Of a stretch of 64,000 nt of DNA, positions 45,010 through 56,417 are shown in pieces; positions within the stretch are counted from its first letter, which is position 1, and each line of letters starts with the position of its first letter. Source of the stretch: Tretioscincus oriximinensis (Eukaryota; Chordata; Lepidosauria; Squamata; Gymnophthalmidae); NCBI GenBank assembly GCA_022410635.1, contig JAJVDF010000029.1, positions 1,441,773 to 1,505,772 of the forward strand, read 5' to 3'. The notes under the pieces were generated by a model, which saw only the letters and a list, made by a program, of their open reading frames with translations, ran no database searches and was not told where the DNA came from. The position numbers and the translations under genes were made by a program.

Positions 45010-46327
45010 TTTCTTTTATTATTTCCATAACATACATGGGAAAAGGATACCATTTTTTTTGTTTCTTTCTCCTAAATTGCAAAACTGTATTATACAGAAC
45101 CAAATCAATACTCTTCCCTTTTTTAAAAAAACAACAACTCCAGGATGGGTTTGCACTTACCTGAATGGAATGATCTGCAGATTGTTCCAGGACTGTGAAT
45201 GTCTGGGCTACCAAGGGCTACTTGCATGTTGAACACAGCAGCAGTGAATGACCACATTCTAGATCTTGCATTCAGTCTTAGGCCCCTTTATGGATTTCAG
45301 TCAGTATTTATTGTTGCAATCATTGCTGTAACAAAACCTTTATGGATTTACTAAGCCAAATCTTTATTAGTATATCTGGGATAGCTTGATTCAGATTAGC
45401 TTTAGCAATCTGCACTTTCATTCAGCAGATTGGTTGGCAATGGAACCAAGACAACGTATGCTACACTGCAGATTCAATGCACGCCTCATGCTTATTCGGG
45501 TCTAGTATACATCTTGATGTACTACTGCTTAATCCAGAAAATACAGCGCTGGTACTAATGTCAATTTAGTCACAACTATCCAGGATTAGGAAGCTCAGTA
45601 CAGATCTGGTCCATTTTACCACCAATCTCATACAGAGACTGTGGATCACTGAAATTCTTAAACTGAATTATTAAGCATGTACATGAAAGGATATAGTTAC
45701 AGATGAGGGGACAGATGATAGCTTGAGGGCAGGGCAAGACTGGTTGGGCTATAATTCTGAAATGTGCTTATTCACACTGCTTTGGTACCATTCCTAGTGG
45801 TGGAAACAGTTTGTGGACACCTGTTAAGATGTTAACAGCAGGATGTCTCAGGAATGGATTGGGGGAAGGGGGGCTTCCAAGACTCCCAAAAATAGCATAG
45901 TATGAACAGAACACTCCCTTGATCCATCTGGAACATATACCCAGAGCCTTCAAATTCCTGTGGCATTGTATTTTGGCATCTGCAGATGTTTTCAGCTGGA
46001 AGTTGTATGAGTTACACTTGAGAGCTTGTTGGTTAAAAAGCCTCAGTGTGGTACAATAATTCTGGATTTATAGACCTATTGAAGGGAGAAACTCACGAGA
46101 CCTGGGAGGAGGCACAAGATGAAAGTTTGCCTGTGCCAACAGTAAATGGTCCTATCTTGCCTTGACGTGCCTTAATGTATCTTCCAGTTGTCAGTTGGTT
46201 TCTCTCACACTGTTCTTATTGTTTATTTTTGTTCTACTTCAGAGCACATGCTAGCAGTTTCAGTAGGGTAAAAGAACAAAAATAATAAACTTAGCAAAAA
46301 GCAAGTTCCCTGAATGTGATCCAACGG
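45010..46327. other. No feature recognised
   Basis: Unique-looking; no coding signal. Confidence 0.4.
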
Positions 46328-47560
46328 CATAAGAACATAAGAAGAGCCATACTGGATCGGGCCAGACTCCATCTAGTCCAGCATTCTGTGTCACACAGAG
46401 GCCCACCTGGAACAAAAAATGTTCTGCACCTGGGCAGTCCGAATAGAGGAAAACAAAATATGCACCTGTTCATCACTCCCTGCAAATGGCATTTCAGGAG
46501 CATTACTTGTTGCTCCATCCCAGAGGCAGCATCCAGACATCCATCCTAGTACCCATTTATACCTTTCGTATCCATAAACCTGTCTAGTCCTGTCTTGAAG
46601 CTATCCATGCTGTTAGCTACAACCATCTCTTCAGGAAGTAAATTCCACAGGCCAGTGACCCTCTGGGTGAAAAAATACTTTCCTTTGTCTGTTATCACTT
46701 TTCTGCCCATCAGTTTTAAGTAGTGCCCTCTGGTCCTAGTGCTGTGTGATAGAGAAAACATTTTTTCTCTATTCACCCTATCCATCCCATGCATGATTTT
46801 GTACACTTCAATTAGATCACTTCTCAAACATTGCCTTTCGAGGGTGAAGAGGCCCAGACGTTGCAGCCTGACTTCGTAAGAGAGGTGCTCCAGACCCTTG
46901 ATCATTTTTGTTGCCCTTTTCTGCACCTTCTCTAGTTCCATAATATTCCTCTTGAGATGTAGTGACCAGAACTGAACACAATATTCCAAATGTGGCCTCA
47001 CCACAGATTTATAAAAAGACAAAAGAACATTTGCTGACTTGTTTTCGATTCCTTTCCTAATTATCCCCAACATGGAATTTGCCTTTTTGCTGCTGCTGCA
47101 CAATGGGTTGATATTTTCATTGAATTGTCCACCGACACCCCAAGATCCTTTTCTTGCTTGGTCACAGAAAGTTTGGTTCCCATCAGTTGGTGGGAGTAAT
47201 TGGGGTTCTTTGCCCCAATATGCATGACCTTGCACTTGCTTAAGTTGAAGTGCATTTGCCACTTTGATGCCCACTCACCCAATTTCAATAGATCAGTCTG
47301 GAGTGCCTTACAATCATTTCAGTTTTCACTACCCTGAACAGTTTAGTGTCGTCAGCAAACTTGGCCACTTCACTATTTACCTCGGCATCCAGATCATTTA
47401 TAAATACTGTATTGAAAAGCAAAGGTCCCAGTATAGACCCCTGGGGTACCCCGCTTCTTATCTCTTTCCACTCAGAGAAAGTATTTATTACTACTATCTG
47501 TTTTCTATCTTTTAGCTCACTGATGAGCCAAGTTATTTCAAGACATTTTGTCCTCTTTCT
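46328..47560 (-). mobile_element. CR1 LINE with RT catalytic box and C-terminus
   Basis: The best-kept CR1 in the window. A minus-strand frame 46546-47274 encodes ~240 residues including 'MLGIIRKGIENKSANVLLSF', 'RPHLEYCVQFW', 'ELEKVQKRATKMIKGLEHL' and 'VTGLWNLLPEEMVV'. Just upstream, in another frame (47285-47520), are 'SGVPQGSILGPLLF' (RT block B) and the catalytic FADD (47348-47359). A frameshift near 47280 separates the two. The 3' tail on + is 'cataagaacataagaagagc'. The 5' end stops against a TTTC tract. RT here would copy CR1 RNA at the nick; this copy is dead. Confidence 0.92.
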
Positions 47561-47625
47561 TTTTTTCTTTCTTTTCTTTCTTTCTTTATTTCTTTCTTCT
47601 TCCTTCCCTCCCTCTGTGGCAAACA
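47556..47625. repeat. (TTTC)n tract
   Basis: Imperfect TTTC/TTCC repeat at the 5' truncation edge of the CR1 copy. It creates Lys/Glu/Arg-rich minus frames that are not genes. Confidence 0.9.
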
Positions 47626-49573
47626 CAACAGCGACAGGAAATGCCAAGATGAAACAACATATAATGTGAAAGAGAGGGAGAGCACAGAAGGGGGTTTGGG
47701 GAAAATGTTCTGGCAAAAACAACAACAATCAGACCTTCCTGTGGGCAAAAATAATTAAGATTTGCTCTTGTACGTGGCATTTTGTTATAAGCTGTTCTGA
47801 TCCCTGGACTATATATTCACTGAACAGTATGCCACTTCTGATTATTTTTTTGCTGTCTGAAGAAAGCTGCAATTCCATTAGATTAAAAATAGAACTGCAA
47901 ATGGGCCCAGTTTGATCCCTGTGGCATCTCTTGCAAAGCAACAAGAGTAATTCCAGCAATTAGATGTTAATTGATGTCTGAGCATATCTATTCCTAGAAA
48001 CAGCAAGGCCGTGTGTGGCATAACTAGCATCATTAAGCAACATCATAGGCCCTCTGGGCGTACCCTGAGCCTGAATAGGGGCAGCTCACCTACAGATGCC
48101 GAACCAAGGATGAAGCACACAGTAAGTGATGGGGGAGGAAATATATGGGGGCTGCGCCTTGGACTAGATTGGGCTATTCACACGTCCTTGTCTAACCAGA
48201 GATTGGATTTTGTTTTTCCTTTCAAGTAGAAACTTCCCTAATTATGCATCTCTTTATCAGTTCCATAAACCTTTCAGTTATGATTTAAATATTCTTGCTG
48301 TCTGCCTTCTTTGGCCCTTGGGGTGGGGGTTTGATAGATGTGGGGAAAAGAGATGTAATATAACTGGCTTGTGTATTTATAGCCCTGTTTTTCTGGAACC
48401 TGTATGTCAGAGAAATTAGCAGAAGTGATTTCTGGGGACACTGCCGCCTATGTATTTATCTTTGCAATAGGATTTCCAGGTTTCCTCCCACGATTCCCTT
48501 TGAAATGCCTGGAAGTGCCACGTCTCAGTGGCTGACGAGATATGGATCTGAAAATAGTTTTGAGAATGAAGTGAAGGAGTTAGATCACAGGTGCCTGCTG
48601 CAGACTAAATACGAAGAAAAAGAAAAATATGCACTTCTAACAGCAACACTGAGCGTCTTAAAGCAATTGGAACAGAGCCAGATTAGGGCTTAGACCCAGT
48701 TTGGATGTCACAAATCAAAATTAAGAATTTCAGTTGCATGAATATTTTGCTGTTGGAACTTATGCTGCTTTCCCATTCATTTATTCTCTTTTTGTCAGAC
48801 TGGAATTGACCCTTGTATTCACTTGCTAGCCCAGATGTATACACATTTTACAAACATACGCACATATAAAATAAGAGGCCTTTCTCCTTTTTATGAGCGA
48901 AGGAAGCCAGACGTCCAGATTTGGGTTTCTTGATGAGTCAAAGGCAGTTTCCGCATATCAAGGGACCAAATGCTACAAGTGTAGCACACTTCCCTTACCA
49001 AATTAAGAGAAGTAAACACATCTCTTTTAATTGGCTCTTTGCTTTCTGCATACTGCTGGATGGTCTAGGGAGCAATGGTTGCATTGCTATGAATTTGAAA
49101 CTAGAGTGTGCTGGATACCTGTTCCTCGACTTAGGCTACATCCAGATGTGAGTTTTTCATGCTCATGCTTTGGCACAAGCTTTGCTAATATTGTACTAGC
49201 TTGCTGGAAGGGTTGCCCTCTTATTCTCTTTTGCCCCTTACTCTGGTACAGGATACAGCAGGTAGGAGTGTACTAAACTAACCAAAATTTTCTCATTTGT
49301 CTGCCCATAGAGAATTTCTTTGTTGGCTTTCAGTGCATGTAAGAGCCCATTTTAAGAACTTACATACTAATACACTTGGTTTATTTGGCAGCTAAGTTGA
49401 TTTGGTATGTTCCCCCCTAGAAATTTAGTATCTTCCTGGAGGGGATTACTGGTAGTCGGTCTAACCCATATAGCAGTCTCAAGGGTTGCACGCATTCCAG
49501 GACTAAAGATAGATCTTTTATGCTTTTTGTAAGGGTTTGAACACTTTTTTATTCGAATCTCTGGAGTGACGAT
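47626..49573. other. No feature recognised
   Basis: Nearly 2 kb of unique-looking sequence without coding or repeat signal. Confidence 0.4.
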
Positions 49574-49712
49574 TTCAGAGAAATAGCCGTGTTAGTCTGT
49601 AGAAAGTCCAGCAAAGGAGCTAGTAGCACTTTGAGACTAACTAGAGAAAAGTGGGTGGCATAAACTTTCGTAGACAAGTCTACTTCTTCAGATGAGCATC
49701 TGAAGAGTTTAG
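49574..49712 (+). mobile_element. Hammerhead-like repeat, arm plus short return
   Basis: 'cagagaaatagccgtgttag' to 'cttcttcagatgagcatctg' + 'aaga'. The first arm is complete, the inverted arm stops after ~12 bases. The core is on the minus strand. Lies 80 bp left of the palindrome-array element. Confidence 0.75.
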
Positions 49713-49793
49713 GGTGTTTTTGACTTGAGAGGTCTTAGATTTTGGTGATGTTGTCAATAGAGGTGAGTCTCTATGGTTGTCTGTATTTTTGAT

Positions 49794-51435
49794 TACCGGT
49801 GTAACAGGCCAGTGTCTACCCGTCGCCCACGTATACCTGGAGTCAAAGTGGCTTAGGCTAAATTATATCCCGGCTATATTACAGCCTAAACCAATTTATA
49901 CCTGGGGTATAAACTGGTCTAGGCCAATTCATACCCTCTTTGGGCCAATTTATACCCCCTCACATCACTCATACCCCCATGATATCACTAGCGTTGTGTA
50001 AAATAGACAACTAGGGAAATAAGTACATTTATGGATTGGGATTGAATGAACTCTAACACTGCTACCCCCAAGGCCATCCCATCNCAAGCCACCCCACCCA
50101 CACATTGACTCAGGCCCATTAATCTCTTTTACCACCTCCCATCCTTTGTCTGGTTTGATCATATGGGGCCACCGCTTTCTGTGTGTGTATGTGTTTAGGT
50201 ATGTGAGTGTGTGTGTACTTCACTGCAGTTCGAAATGGGCTTCATCTGGTTCGGCTGCATGGTTGAGCCTTTTCATTTGTGTACGTGTGTGTGTACTTCA
50301 CTGTGACCTGAAATGGGCTTTTCTCAGTTCGACTGCAAGGTGCCGCCATTTTTTGAAATTTTTAATGCTGACCGTGTGTTGTTTGTAGCGCAAGCCAGTT
50401 CATGCAAACAGCTCAAAAGGGAAGGGGGAAGGAGGAGAAAGGGAGGGGATTGGGGAGTGGCGTTCAACAGCATGACGTGGCCTTTCGGCAGCCAAGGCTC
50501 TGCCAAAGGCAGGTGTGTGCCATCGAATGTCCAGCGGGGACTGGAGTGTCCTGACTTGGTGGCCGGGGAAGGGCTGGAGTAGGCCCGATTCTCAGGCTCC
50601 ATTATTGAGAGCACCCAAAGGTCTTTGGGTGTCTGCCAGTAATGGAGCCCAAGGATTTGGCCTACTCCAGGACAGAAGGGGGAGGTAGGGACAGGTGCCG
50701 GTGGGGGCAATTTGTCCCCAGGTTCCTGTATGTCTTGGTGACATCACTGCTTCCTGAATGGCATAGTGACATCATCACCTGTGGGCAATTATAATATAAT
50801 AGTGGAATAAGCCCATGTTTATGCAATGGATTCTTGCTTTATGTTTATGCAATGGATTCTAGCTGCATGAGGATAAGTTTGTTATTGTTTAGACCTGGCT
50901 TTTCAACCCAATATCTTTTCTATAGGGGTATAATCTGGCCTAGGTCAGTTTATCTCCCATGGCATCGATGGGCATAAGATACAAAGAGAGGGCAAAAACA
51001 CCAATGAAGTGGTAACAGAGGAAGCAACTTTGAAAACAAATCAGTAAATATCTTTTCTATAGGGATATAGTCTGGCCTAGGCCAGTTTATTCCCCATTAC
51101 ATTGATGGGCATAAGGTACGAAGAGAGGGCGAGAACACCAGCAAAGTGGTAACAGAGGAAGCAGCATTGAAAAACAACCACTAAATACCTTTTCTATAGG
51201 TTTAAAGTCTTGCCTAGGCTAATTTATTCCCAGGGTATAATCTAGCCTAGGCCACTTTAACCCCGGGTATAGTCTGGCCTGGAGGGGCATATTCAGGCCT
51301 GAGGGGTATAATCTGACCTGGAGGGATATAGTCTGGCCTTTAGGCCAGTTCATTCTTAGGGTACAATTTAGCCTAGGACACTTTAACCCCAGGTATAGTC
51401 TGGGCGGGGGTATACTCTGACCTCTTACACTGGTA
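49794..51435. mobile_element. Undescribed(?) element with long TIRs and palindromic repeat array
   Basis: Left end 'taccggtgtaacaggccag' and right end, inverted, 'taccagtgtaagaggtcag' start a ~77 bp terminal inverted repeat (49794-49871 against 51358-51435) that includes 'tatacctggagtcaaagtg' / 'tatacctggggttaaagtg' and 'taggctaaatt' on both sides. Inside, palindromic units with core TGGCCTAGGCCA framed by 'ggtata' and 'tttattccc' recur, mainly in the right third. Three 137-bp direct units start at 50911, 51048 and 51185. The middle contains a hairpin (50571-50669) and a ~80 bp duplication. No transposase seen. Possible target duplication TA or TTA/TAT; not certain. A non-autonomous DNA transposon is the likeliest reading. 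Confidence 0.65.
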
Positions 51436-51451
51436 TGCCCTTTGGTTAAAA

Positions 51452-51640
51452 TAGGCTGACCAGATGACCTCTTTTTTTGGGGGGGCTGAAAACCCATTTT
51501 TGGGGTGCCTCCCAGTTTTTTCTGAGAAAACGTTTTTCAAAAAAAGATTTTTTTCCGAATTTTTTTCCTCAGAAAAAACCGGGAGGCACCCCAAAAATGG
51601 GTTTTCAACCGCACAAAAAAGGGGTCATCTGGTAAGCCTA
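51452..51640. mobile_element. Palindromic hAT-like MITE, family A
   Basis: 'taggctgaccagatgacctc' to 'tcatctggtaagccta', arms 'gaaaacccatttttggggtg' + 'cctcccagttttttctgag' returning as 'ctcagaaaaaaccgggaggc' + 'accccaaaaatgggttttc'. One of the best foldbacks of the family. Confidence 0.88.
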
Positions 51641-51666
51641 GAAAAGGGCATTATAAATAGTTGCTT

Positions 51667-51668
<2 letters not shown>

Positions 51669-51707
<39 letters not shown>

Positions 51708-51755
51708 TAATAATAATAATAATAATAATTAATAATAATAATAATAATAATAAAA
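51669..51755. repeat. (AAT)n microsatellite
   Basis: 87 bases of AAT repeat with two 'aattaat' slips. Third long A/T triplet tract of the 44-52 kb part. Confidence 0.97.
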
Positions 51756-52200
51756 GGCCCATTTTTGTGTCTATAGTCATGTGCTTGAAAACAGAATTGA
51801 GCACATTCATGGCCAGTAGGCTACTGAGGGGTATTAGCAATGAGAAAGATGTAGCAAAGAGTCCTGATTCATGAGCTTTCAATTTAAGATTCACTAAAGA
51901 ATTAGCATTTTGGATTTGGAGAGAACCTTAGCTTCATGTGGGCAAAAACCAGAATCTAACAAGCTCATAATGTTCCTTATATAAACAGTAGTTGGGAAAA
52001 GCCATGTATCATCAGTGAGGTGGTACCTGCCCGTAATAGAGCTGAGGAGCAGCTGAAAAAAGCCACAAGATAAAAGATCTGGAAATTAAATGTGAGAATC
52101 TATGGCAAAGGAGAACTGATAGTTATTACTGTCCTTGATACAATTCAGATCAAAAGAAACACAAAGGACATTATGTTCAGGTGAAAATTTTGTCTCAAGC
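51756..52200. other. No feature recognised
   Basis: Unique-looking spacer. Confidence 0.3.
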
Positions 52201-52283
52201 AACTGGTGGGCTACTGTGTGAGACAGAATGCTGGACTAGATAGGCTCTGATCTGATTCACAGGGCTCTTCTTGTGTTCTTATT
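52201..52283 (+). mobile_element. CR1 LINE 3' tail
   Basis: 'aactggtgggctactgtgtg', 'agacagaatgctggactag' and 'agggctcttcttgtgttctt' form the + oriented CR1 terminus. It abuts the inverted L2 tail at 52284. Confidence 0.8.
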
Positions 52284-54100
52284 TTATTTATTTATTTATA
52301 CATAGTTATACCCTGCCCAATACCCAAAGGTCTTCTTAACACCTTGGCATTGTTAAAGTCACTATTCATCAGCTACAAAGGACAGTAATACCTGGAACAG
52401 TGTGTATATTCTGCCCTGTATCCAAGGTCTCAGGACAAAAAATGAAACAGAATAAATTAGAGCAATTTTAAATACATCTGTCTAAAAATACAACAGTGCC
52501 TCCAAGGAGCAGAGGATATTTGGCTCAGCCAAAGGTAAGGGTCACCAGGCATCTGAATGCATACAGTGAAGGTACCTGGTGCACCTCAGAGGGTTGCACA
52601 ACCTGGGGCTCTCACAGAGAAGACTTTCCCACACATCAAGGGAGTGGGACTATCAGGAGAGCCTCAACAGGTCTTAGGGTGTGGGCAAGTACCTATGAGA
52701 GGTGTCCCTTCAAATATTTGGGCCCAAGCTGTTTAGGGCCTTATAAGTCAGAGTTTAGTACCTTGAATTGGGCTCCTAGTGAATAGGCAGCCAGTGCAGT
52801 TTTTTCAGGACCGGTATAATGTGTGTCCAGCAAGCTGTACCAGTCAGCAGCGTCACTGCTGAGTTCCACACCAGCTGTATCTTCTGAACCATCTTCAGGG
52901 ATAGCCTCACGTAGAGCGCATTGCAATAGTCCAGTCTGGAAGTAACCAGAGCATGGAGTATGGTGGCCAGGTTGTTTCTGTCCCAAAAGGGTCTTAACTG
53001 GCGAACCAGATGTAGCTGAAAATAGGTGCTTCTGACCACTGCCTGTGCCTGAGCATCAAGTGTCAGTTTGAAGTCCAAGAGCAGGTTCGTAATCTGGGGA
53101 TGCGCAGATTACACACATTTTCTTTTCAGGCCAAAGAAACCCCATCAAGGACAGGATGTTTCCAATCTTCACGGATACAAGAACTTCTAACACACAGCAC
53201 CTCTGTCTGTTTCAGTTTCAATTTATTGGCCTTCTTCCAGCCCATTACTGCCTCCAAACATTTGTCAAACACTTCAAACACTGCCTCCCTTGATTCAGGT
53301 GGCATGGGGAGATAGAGCTGGGTGTCATCTGCATATAGGTGACACCTCACTCCAAAATGGCTTACAACTTCTCCTACTAGCTTCATATAGATATTAAATA
53401 GCATGGGAGATAAAATCAACCCCTAGGACTCTCCACCCCCCACCCCAAATGAGCTCCTAGGGAGTCGAGCTGCAATTTCCCACAACCACTGTCCGGTATT
53501 GGCCCTGGAGATAGGAGTAGGACCACTGCAGCACAGTGTTTCCAACTCCTAGACTCCATAGCCTCTCCAGAAGAATATCACGTTAATGGTATCGAAAGCC
53601 ATTGTGAGATCCAGGAGAACCAACAAACATTTCTCCCAGAGGAGGTCCTTCACAAGGGCAACCAACGCAGTTTCTGTGCCATGACCAGATCTGAAGTCAG
53701 ATTGAAATGGGTCCAGATAAACAGTACCCTCTAAACATGCTTGCAATTGGACAACCACCACCCTCTCCAGTACCTTGCCCAGGAAGGGATATATTGGCTA
53801 CTGGGTGATAGTTGTTTGGGTCATCTGGATCCAGGCAAGGCTTCTTGAGGAGGGGGTGCACCACTGACTCTTTAAGAGCTCTCAAGGAAGCAGTCACCAC
53901 TTTCTGGTCCCATCTCATCATACCACTTAGCTTTTATCAACCAAGAGGAGCAAGGATCCATTGAGCATGTGGTAGGTCAAATTCCAACAAGCAGCTGGTC
54001 CACATCCTTAGTCTACAGTATTTTAAACTGATCCAAGATGACTGGACCAGACAGTACTCTAGATGCTTCCTCACAGACTACTCATTGACACTTCTGATTA
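52284..54100 (-). mobile_element. L2 LINE with RT domain and 3' end
   Basis: Minus strand, from 5' to 3': 'VHPLLKKPCLDPDDPNNYHP' (about 53800-53880, RT block 1/2), 'FQSDFRSGHGTETALVALV' with 'LVLLDLTMAFDTIN' (53570-53720, block A), 'MILSPMLFNIYM' (53384-53419, block B), catalytic YADD (53324-53335), 'LVRQLRPFWDRNNLATILHA' and 'LVTSRLDYCNALYVRL' (about 52915-52975), then 'TLLTGTACWTHIIPVL' and 'KKLHWLPIH' (52776-52830). The 3' untranslated part runs to an inverted 'ataaataaataaaataa' at 52284. Several frameshifts. An RT-only, 5'-truncated, dead copy. Confidence 0.92.
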
Positions 54101-54775
54101 CTTCAGGTCTTTGTAAAGTCTCTGATTGTCAAAACTCAATACTTTTCCCAGGACTGTGTGCTGCTGCTGGTCATCAGCATCTTCATCATCCTGAGCCAGA
54201 AACAATTTAAAGAAAATAGTTTCTTAATTTCTATCATCCTTACTAGGCTATTTCAATCAACATCATTATTAGGTTGATTGATCTAGTAATGTAGCTTATA
54301 ACGGAACAATCAACACAGGAAGCAAATCTATTCTATGACTAGAAAGCTTCAGTTTTAATGCTAGAAATCCATCCTCATTGTCTTCAGTAGGAATACAGCC
54401 AAGTGGACAGGACAGTCAGATGAAACTCTGGGCACAATGGAACTGTCAGGCATTTGACAGGATATTTTGGGTTGTCAAAAACTGCAATCTGGCCAAGATG
54501 TATTAATGCTTTCAATCATGCCATTAAGAAGGCAAAGAAAATAGGATTTGATTGCAATTAACAAAAATCTATATTGTTAGTTCAAAATGCATTACTTTCA
54601 CTTCTGTGTGCTAAACTCAGCCCTCATGATTGATTTGGCTGGTGCTGTTTGACTCAGTGAACAGTTTATTGATCTTTAGGGAGGTGGGAAAAGAAGTATT
54701 GTGAAAGACAAAAATAGAAACTGATCAGGTAACAAGCACCTTTGTAATGGAGAAACACACGAATGCTTTCTGCAC
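54101..54775. other. No feature recognised
   Basis: Unique-looking, no coding signal. Confidence 0.35.
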
Positions 54776-55112
54776 TGAGCCTTATTCTGGATTATATCTT
54801 GCCGTAGAGGTCTGCCTTTGACCCCATTTGTGGCCTACTATAGTCTGCACTATATAGGCTGACCAGATGACCCCATTTGGGGGGTGGGTTGAAAACCCGT
54901 TTTTGGGGTGCCTCCCGTTTTTTTCTGAGGAAAAAAAAAATCAAAATCAAAATAAATTCTTTTTTTGAAAAAAAAATTCCTCAGAAAAAATTGGGAGGCA
55001 CCCCAAAACCGGATTTTCAACCCCACCCCCAAAAGGGGTCATCTGGTCAGCATAGAATGTGGATGTCAAAGCCTTATTCTGAGCTGTAGTCCAGAATGAG
55101 ACTCATTTGTAT
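54776..55112. mobile_element. Foldback family H, split by a family A MITE
   Basis: Left part 54776-54854 has 'ctgagccttattctggatta', 'ccccatttgtggcctacta', 'tagtctgcacta'; right part 55055-55112 has 'gaatgtggatgtcaaag', 'ccttattctgagctgtagtc', 'cagaatgagactc'. These follow the 25.93 kb element across its centre ('ggggcctgccat', 'gtctatactggcatctggat'). Confidence 0.6.
54855..55054. mobile_element. Palindromic hAT-like MITE, family A, nested
   Basis: 'taggctgaccagatgacccc' to 'tcatctggtcagcata', with arms 'tttttggggtgcctcccg' + 'tttttttctgagg' and 'cctcagaaaaaattgggagg' + 'caccccaaaacc'. Lies inside a family H element. Confidence 0.85.
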
Positions 55113-56417
55113 CTTCCCACATCCCATGGAAATGAAACATCTGTTGGCAGGCAGCTGAAGCTTTTAAATGCTCTGTTCTACTGGTAACATTGCACAGCCT
55201 TCAACATAAGGTTGCACAAATGCTCCCTATTTGCATAGTGTGACAGGGTGAGCCAGGCAAAGCTGAGAGCCACCACACAGGTTTTGAGGCCACCTGGCAA
55301 ACACCACTCAACTGTCCATCATCCAAGACCCAGACATGCCTCTCTGCTCCCTGGGACCTCCTGTTATCTCACTTTCTCTGTTACTGTCATTGGCTAACAT
55401 CAAGAAAGGGAGATTATGGGAAAAGTTATCTCTGTGAAAAGAACAAGTGCTACTTAACTAACAGCTGCCTTCTCTGAATAGTTTCGTTTTAAAGGAGAAA
55501 AGAATTCACCCATTGTATTGCCTGCCAGGCTATAAGCCTGAAATAGTTGATATAGTGACTCGTTGTCCAGATTCTTGTTTTTGAATTTTTGTCCAAGCTA
55601 AAGAGTTCTTAAACTCTGTAATTCCATTAATCATGAGAAACATATTACCTTGATTTGCTCTGCTAGAGAGAATTGTGGACTGCTGTTAAGCAGTTTAGTT
55701 ATATGAATGATGGCAGCATGATGGGGATCACCCACGAAGTTATATATCCTAGGCTCGGTGCAGGAATTAGTTCACAGAAAGACTTTTTTTAAAAAAAGGA
55801 AAACCCCTTTACACTGAACTTCAAGGAGTAGCTGTGTATGATCTTCACTGTACGGATAGCATCATCTTGGCCTCTCCACTCAATGCTAACCTGATATCCA
55901 GTTATGGAAACAGGGATCACTGCTGTGGGAAAGAAACAGACTGAAAAGAGTCCTGAAAAAAATCCTGTTTCCTGTTTTATGGTTTCAAATTATGTTTCTA
56001 TGCCATGTTTGTTGCAATGAGGAGGACTTATTATAAAAGCTTGGATGTGCAGCAGCTTCACAAAGCTGGCAGGTGCAGCTAGAGCAGCTCAAACGGGAGA
56101 AAGTGAGAGCTTTTGTTTTGCTCTCAGCAGGGTCTGCTGAGAAGGGTAGCCCAAGTAGTGGGCAGCCTCCTCTTTCCAGCCTGCAGGGCTCCCTGCGGAC
56201 TACAGCTCCCAGCCTGCACTGCAATTAGCCCTGGGAAGGAGGAAGCCCACAGGAAACATTTTTGCTGCTACTGGAAATTACCTGGGGGACCCCTATATAT
56301 CTTTCCTGGAGTTCCATGAAAACTTACAAATGGGCAGGCAAGATAAAGAGCTATGTACGTTTCTAAGGTACTGGGCAAAATGGAAGCAGTGTATCCTACT
56401 TCCAGAGGTGGCTTCCT
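55113..56417. other. No feature recognised
   Basis: Unique-looking; frames up to 79 codons without domains. Confidence 0.4.

Noticed and set aside
50911..51440. CRISPR-like regular repeats
   Set aside because: Units are 137 bp and contiguous with short palindromes, not short repeats with unique spacers; the genome is a vertebrate.
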